In this document: positions 59,301-64,000 of the stretch, in pieces | Layout of the letters: every line of letters begins with the position of its first letter | Numbering within the stretch: the first letter of the stretch is position 1 | From: Ascidia mentula | Taxonomy: Eukaryota > Chordata > Ascidiacea > Phlebobranchia > Ascidiidae | Direction: 5' to 3' | Length of the DNA stretch: 64,000 nt | NCBI GenBank assembly: GCA_947561715.1 | Contig: OX387203.1 | Coordinates: 13,640,001-13,704,000, forward strand | Notes under the pieces: model-generated | Told to the model about the DNA's origin: nothing | Databases searched by the model: none | Seen by the model: the letters and a program-made list of their open reading frames with translations, nothing else | Made by a program: the position numbers and the translations under genes

Positions 59301-62300
59301 AAGTAGTTAAAAAGTAGCCCGGACAGGGCGTGATGCTTACCTTATTCAAATAGAATGTCGACTGGAGGGAATGGGGCGGAGGTTGGCCTGGTGGGCACTT
59401 GGAGTGGTTGGGACATCGCAAGCGCGTGGAATGGCAATTTCCAACACTGAGTGCCGCCGTATTTGCCACATTTGCATCGACAAGGAGAGCATCCTAGCCT
59501 CTGGACAGCAATAGGGCATGGTGAGCAAGCATGCTCTGTGACGTCACAATTTCTATTGTGACAGAGGTCTACACGGTGGGCATTTCCCACCTCCGGTACT
59601 TATTCTCATAGAAATAAAATCATGCGCGCCCAAGTACAAAAGCAGCCTGGCCGCTGTACAGTAATTTGGCATAATGAGCACGAGCCGGCGTCGTCGACGC
59701 GGCAACGACGGCGGGGGGCCTTAACAAACGATTACGTAGTTAAAAAGTAGCCCGGACAGGACGTGATGCTTACCTTATTCAAATAGAATGTCGACTGGTG
59801 GCAGAGGGTCGGAGCTTGGCCTGGTGGGCACTTGGAGTGGTTGCGACATGGCAAGCACGTGGAATGGCGATTTTCAACACTGAGAGTGCAGCGGTAATCA
59901 CCACGCTTGCAACGACAGAAAAGTATGCCTGCCGCTGGACAGTAATTGGGCATAATGAGCACGAGCCGTCGTCGTCGACGCGGCAACGACGGCGGGGGGC
60001 CTTTGCAAACGATTAAGTAGTTAAAAAGTAGCCCGGACAGGGCGTGATGCTTACCTTATTCAAATAGAATGTCGACTGGAGGGAATGGGGCGGAGGTTGG
60101 CCTGGTGGGCACTTGGAGTGGTTGGGACATCGCAAGCGCGTGGAATGGCAATTTCCAACACTGAGTGCCGCCGTATTTGCCACATTTGCATCGACAAGGA
60201 GAGCATCCTAGCCTCTGGACAGCAATAGGGCATGGTGAGCAAGCATGCTCTGTGACGTCACAATTTCTATTGTGACAGAGGTCTACACGGTGGGCATTTC
60301 CCACCTCCGGTACTTATTCTCATAGAAATAAAATCATGCGCGCCCAAGTACAAAAGCAGCCTGGCCGCTGTACAGTAATTTGGCATAATGAGCACGAGCC
60401 GGCGTCGTCGACGCGGCAACGACGGCGGGGGGCCTTAACAAACGATTACGTAGTTAAAAAGTAGCCCGGACAGGACGTGATGCTTACCTTATTCAAATAG
60501 AATGTCGACTGGTGGCAGAGGGTCGGAGCTTGGCCTGGTGGGCACTTGGAGTGGTTGCGACATGGCAAGCACGTGGAATGGCGATTTTCAACACTGAGAG
60601 TGCAGCGGTAATCACCACGCTTGCAACGACAGAAAAGTATGCCTGCCGCTGGACAGTAATTGGGCATAATGAGCACGAGCCGTCGTCGTCGACGCGGCAA
60701 CGACGGCGGGGGGCCTTTGCAAACGATTAGTAGTTAAAAAGTAGCCCGGACAGGGCGTGATGCTTACCTTATTCAAATAGAATGTCGACTGGAGGGAATG
60801 GGGCGGAGGTTGGCCTGGTGGGCACTTGGAGTGGTTGGGACATCGCAAGCGCGTGGAATGGCAATTTCCAACACTGAGTGCCGCCGTATTTGCCACATTT
60901 GCATCGACAAGGAGAGCATCCTAGCCTCTGGACAGCAATAGGGCATGGTGAGCAAGCATGCTCTGTGACGTCACAATTTCTATTGTGACAGAGGTCTACA
61001 CGGTGGGCATTTCCCACCTCCGGTACTTATTCTCATAGAAATAAAATCATGCGCGCCCAAGTACAAAAGCAGCCTGGCCGCTGTACAGTAATTTGGCATA
61101 ATGAGCACGAGCCGGCGTCGTCGACGCGGCAACGACGGCGGGGGGCCTTAACAAACGATTACGTAGTTAAAAAGTAGCCCGGACAGGACGTGATGCTTAC
61201 CTTATTCAAATAGAATGTCGACTGGTGGCAGAGGGTCGGAGCTTGGCCTGGTGGGCACTTGGAGTGGTTGCGACATGGCAAGCACGTGGAATGGCGATTT
61301 TCAACACTGAGAGTGCAGCGGTAATCACCACGCTTGCAACGACAGAAAAGTATGCCTGCCGCTGGACAGTAATTGGGCATAATGAGCACGAGCCGTCGTC
61401 GTCGACGCGGCAACGACGGCGGGGGGCCTTTGCAAACGATTAAGTAGTTAAAAAGTAGCCCGGACAGGGCGTGATGCTTACCTTATTCAAATAGAATGTC
61501 GACTGGAGGGAATGGGGCGGAGGTTGGCCTGGTGGGCACTTGGAGTGGTTGGGACATCGCAAGCGCGTGGAATGGCAATTTCCAACACTGAGTGCCGCCG
61601 TATTTGCCACATTTGCATCGACAAGGAGAGCATCCTAGCCTCTGGACAGCAATAGGGCATGGTGAGCAAGCATGCTCTGTGACGTCACAATTTCTATTGT
61701 GACAGAGGTCTACACGGTGGGCATTTCCCACCTCCGGTACTTATTCTCATAGAAATAAAATCATGCGCGCCCAAGTACAAAAGCAGCCTGGCCGCTGTAC
61801 AGTAATTTGGCATAATGAGCACGAGCCGGCGTCGTCGACGCGGCAACGACGGCGGGGGGCCTTAACAAACGATTACGTAGTTAAAAAGTAGCCCGGACAG
61901 GACGTGATGCTTACCTTATTCAAATAGAATGTCGACTGGTGGCAGAGGGTCGGAGCTTGGCCTGGTGGGCACTTGGAGTGGTTGCGACATGGCAAGCACG
62001 TGGAATGGCGATTTTCAACACTGAGAGTGCAGCGGTAATCACCACGCTTGCAACGACAGAAAAGTATGCCTGCCGCTGGACAGTAATTGGGCATAATGAG
62101 CACGAGCCGTCGTCGTCGACGCGGCAACGACGGCGGGGGGCCTTTGCAAACGATTAAGTAGTTAAAAAGTAGCCCGGACAGGGCGTGATGCTTACCTTAT
62201 TCAAATAGAATGTCGACTGGAGGGAATGGGGCGGAGGTTGGCCTGGTGGGCACTTGGAGTGGTTGGGACATCGCAAGCGCGTGGAATGGCAATTTCCAAC

Positions 62301-63642
62301 ACTGAGTGCCGCCGTATTTGCCACATTTGCATCGACAAGGAGAGCATCCTAGCCTCTGGACAGCAATAGGGCATGGTGAGCAAGCATGCTCTGTGACGTC
62401 ACAATTTCTATTGTGACAGAGGTCTACACGGTGGGCATTTCCCACCTCCGGTACTTATTCTCATAGAAATAAAATCATGCGCGCCCAAGTACAAAAGCAG
62501 CCTGGCCGCTGTACAGTAATTTGGCATAATGAGCACGAGCCGGCGGCGTCGTCGACGCGGCAACGACGGCGGGGGGCCTTAACAAACGATTACGTAGTTA
62601 AAAAGTAGCCCGGACAGGACGTGATGCTTACCTTATTCAAATAGAATGTCGACTGGTGGCAGAGGGTCGGAGCTTGGCCTGGTGGGCACTTGGAGTGGTT
62701 GCGACATGGCAAGCACGTGGAATGGCGATTTTCAACACTGAGAGTGCAGCGGTAATCACCACGCTTGCAACGACAGAAAAGTATGCCTGCCGCTGGACAG
62801 TAATTGGGCATAATGAGCACGAGCCGTCGTCGTCGACGCGGCAACGACGGCGGGGGGCCTTTGCAAACGATTAAGTAGTTAAAAAGTAGCCCGGACAGGG
62901 CGTGATGCTTACCTTATTCAAATAGAATGTCGACTGGAGGGAATGGGGCGGAGGTTGGCCTGGTGGGCACTTGGAGTGGTTGGGACATCGCAAGCGCGTG
63001 GAATGGCAATTTCCAACACTGAGTGCCGCCGTATTTGCCACATTTGCATCGACAAGGAGAGCATCCTAGCCTCTGGACAGCAATAGGGCATGGTGAGCAA
63101 GCATGCTCTGTGACGTCACAATTTCTATTGTGACAGAGGTCTACACGGTGGGCATTTCCCACCTCCGGTACTTATTCTCATAGAAATAAAATCATGCGCG
63201 CCCAAGTACAAAAGCAGCCTGGCCGCTGTACAGTAATTTGGCATAATGAGCACGAGCCGGCGTCGTCGACGCGGCAACGACGGCGGGGGGCCTTAACAAA
63301 CGATTACGTAGTTAAAAAGTAGCCCGGACAGGACGTGATGCTTACCTTATTCAAATAGAATGTCGACTGGTGGCAGAGGGTCGGAGCTTGGCCTGGTGGG
63401 CACTTGGAGTGGTTGCGACATGGCAAGCACGTGGAATGGCGATTTTCAACACTGAGAGTGCAGCGGTAATCACCACGCTTGCAACGACAGAAAAGTATGC
63501 CTGCCGCTGGACAGTAATTGGGCATAATGAGCACGAGCCGTCGTCGTCGACGCGGCAACGACGGCGGGGGGCCTTTGCAAACGATTAAGTAGTTAAAAAG
63601 TAGCCCGGACAGGGCGTGATGCTTACCTTATTCAAATAGAAT
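38322..63642 (-). ncRNA. 72 intact SL RNA genes, array 4
   Basis: Alpha 5' ends run every 714 bp from 38648 to 51500, then 52215, 52929, 53643, 54357, 55071, 55785, 56499, 57213, 57927, 58642, 59356, 60070, 60783, 61497, 62211, 62928, 63642 (36 genes). Beta 5' ends run every 714 bp from 38367 to 51933, then 52648, 53362, 54076, 54790, 55504, 56218, 56932, 57646, 58361, 59075, 59789, 60503, 61216, 61930, 62647, 63361 (36 genes). No gamma genes occur here. Confidence 0.85.
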
Positions 63643-64000
63643 GTCGACTGGAGGGAATGGGGCGGAGGTTGGCCTGGTGGGCACTTGGAGTGGTTGGGAC
63701 ATCGCAAGCGCGTGGAATGGCAATTTCCAACACTGAGTGCCGCCGTATTTGCCACATTTGCATCGACAAGGAGAGCATCCTAGCCTCTGGACAGCAATAG
63801 GGCATGGTGAGCAAGCATGCTCTGTGACGTCACAATTTCTATTGTGACAGAGGTCTACACGGTGGGCATTTCCCACCTCCGGTACTTATTCTCATAGAAA
63901 TAAAATCATGCGCGCCCAAGTACAAAAGCAGCCTGGCCGCTGTACAGTAATTTGGCATAATGAGCACGAGCCGGCGTCGTCGACGCGGCAACGACGGCGG

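Larger units (their letters stand above)
37910..64000 (-). repeat. Long homogeneous SL RNA array to right edge
   Basis: There are 36 complete 714-bp units and a partial one at the right edge; all are of the short type. Differences I found are four indels: an extra T near 52126, an extra G near 58290, a lost A near 60729 and a 3-nt insertion near 62543, giving unit lengths of 715, 715, 713 and 717. All four lie in the right half and in GC-rich or spacer sequence, not in SL RNA. No other gene is seen. Confidence 0.95.

Overview
The window is eukaryotic, and a 16-nt sequence identifies its likely source. On the minus strand the tandem repeat carries ATTCTATTTGAATAAG followed directly by GTAAGC. 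This is the 16-nt spliced leader (SL) I know from the ascidian Ciona, joined to a 5' splice donor. I therefore read the window as a tandem array of minus-strand SL RNA genes from Ciona or a close tunicate relative. The array is interrupted by three full-length non-LTR retrotransposons inserted into SL RNA genes.

Layout: partial SL array (1-461); LINE element A (462-6651); SL array (6652-15489); LINE element B (15490-21190); SL array with a higher-order pattern (21191-31719); LINE element A-prime (31720-37909, apparently identical to A); long homogeneous SL array (37910-64000). The basic unit is 714 bp and holds two SL genes: alpha, with the B-type upstream region, and beta, with the A-type. 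Eight units are 995 bp because a 281-bp one-gene subunit is doubled, which adds a third gene (gamma). I count 127 uninterrupted SL genes and 3 interrupted ones. Around each SL gene lie a 27-nt upstream block identical in alpha and beta (PSE-like), a short stem-loop and U-rich Sm-like site in the RNA, and a match to the metazoan snRNA 3' box just downstream.

Each LINE lies on the minus strand in the same orientation as the SL genes and has two open ORFs. ORF1 has a CCHC knuckle, low-complexity repeats and a 12-cysteine C-terminal domain. ORF2 has an APE-type endonuclease, a reverse transcriptase with YADD, and a C-terminal CCHC; its motifs are of the L1/Tx1 type. A and B are clearly different families, yet both sit in SL-alpha genes, replacing SL nucleotides 28-33 (A) or 29-36 (B), with no target-site duplication and no poly(A) tail. 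Each element's 5' end lies about 28 nt downstream of an SL start site, so the SL promoter could drive the element.

The most notable proposal is a group of APE-endonuclease, L1/Tx1-type LINEs specialised on chordate SL RNA genes. This parallels the trypanosomatid SLACS/CRE and nematode NeSL elements, which use a different endonuclease type. A second point is that the 31,258-bp offset repeat of element A with its flanks indicates a recent duplication, a conversion event or an assembly artefact. I found no conventional host protein-coding gene.
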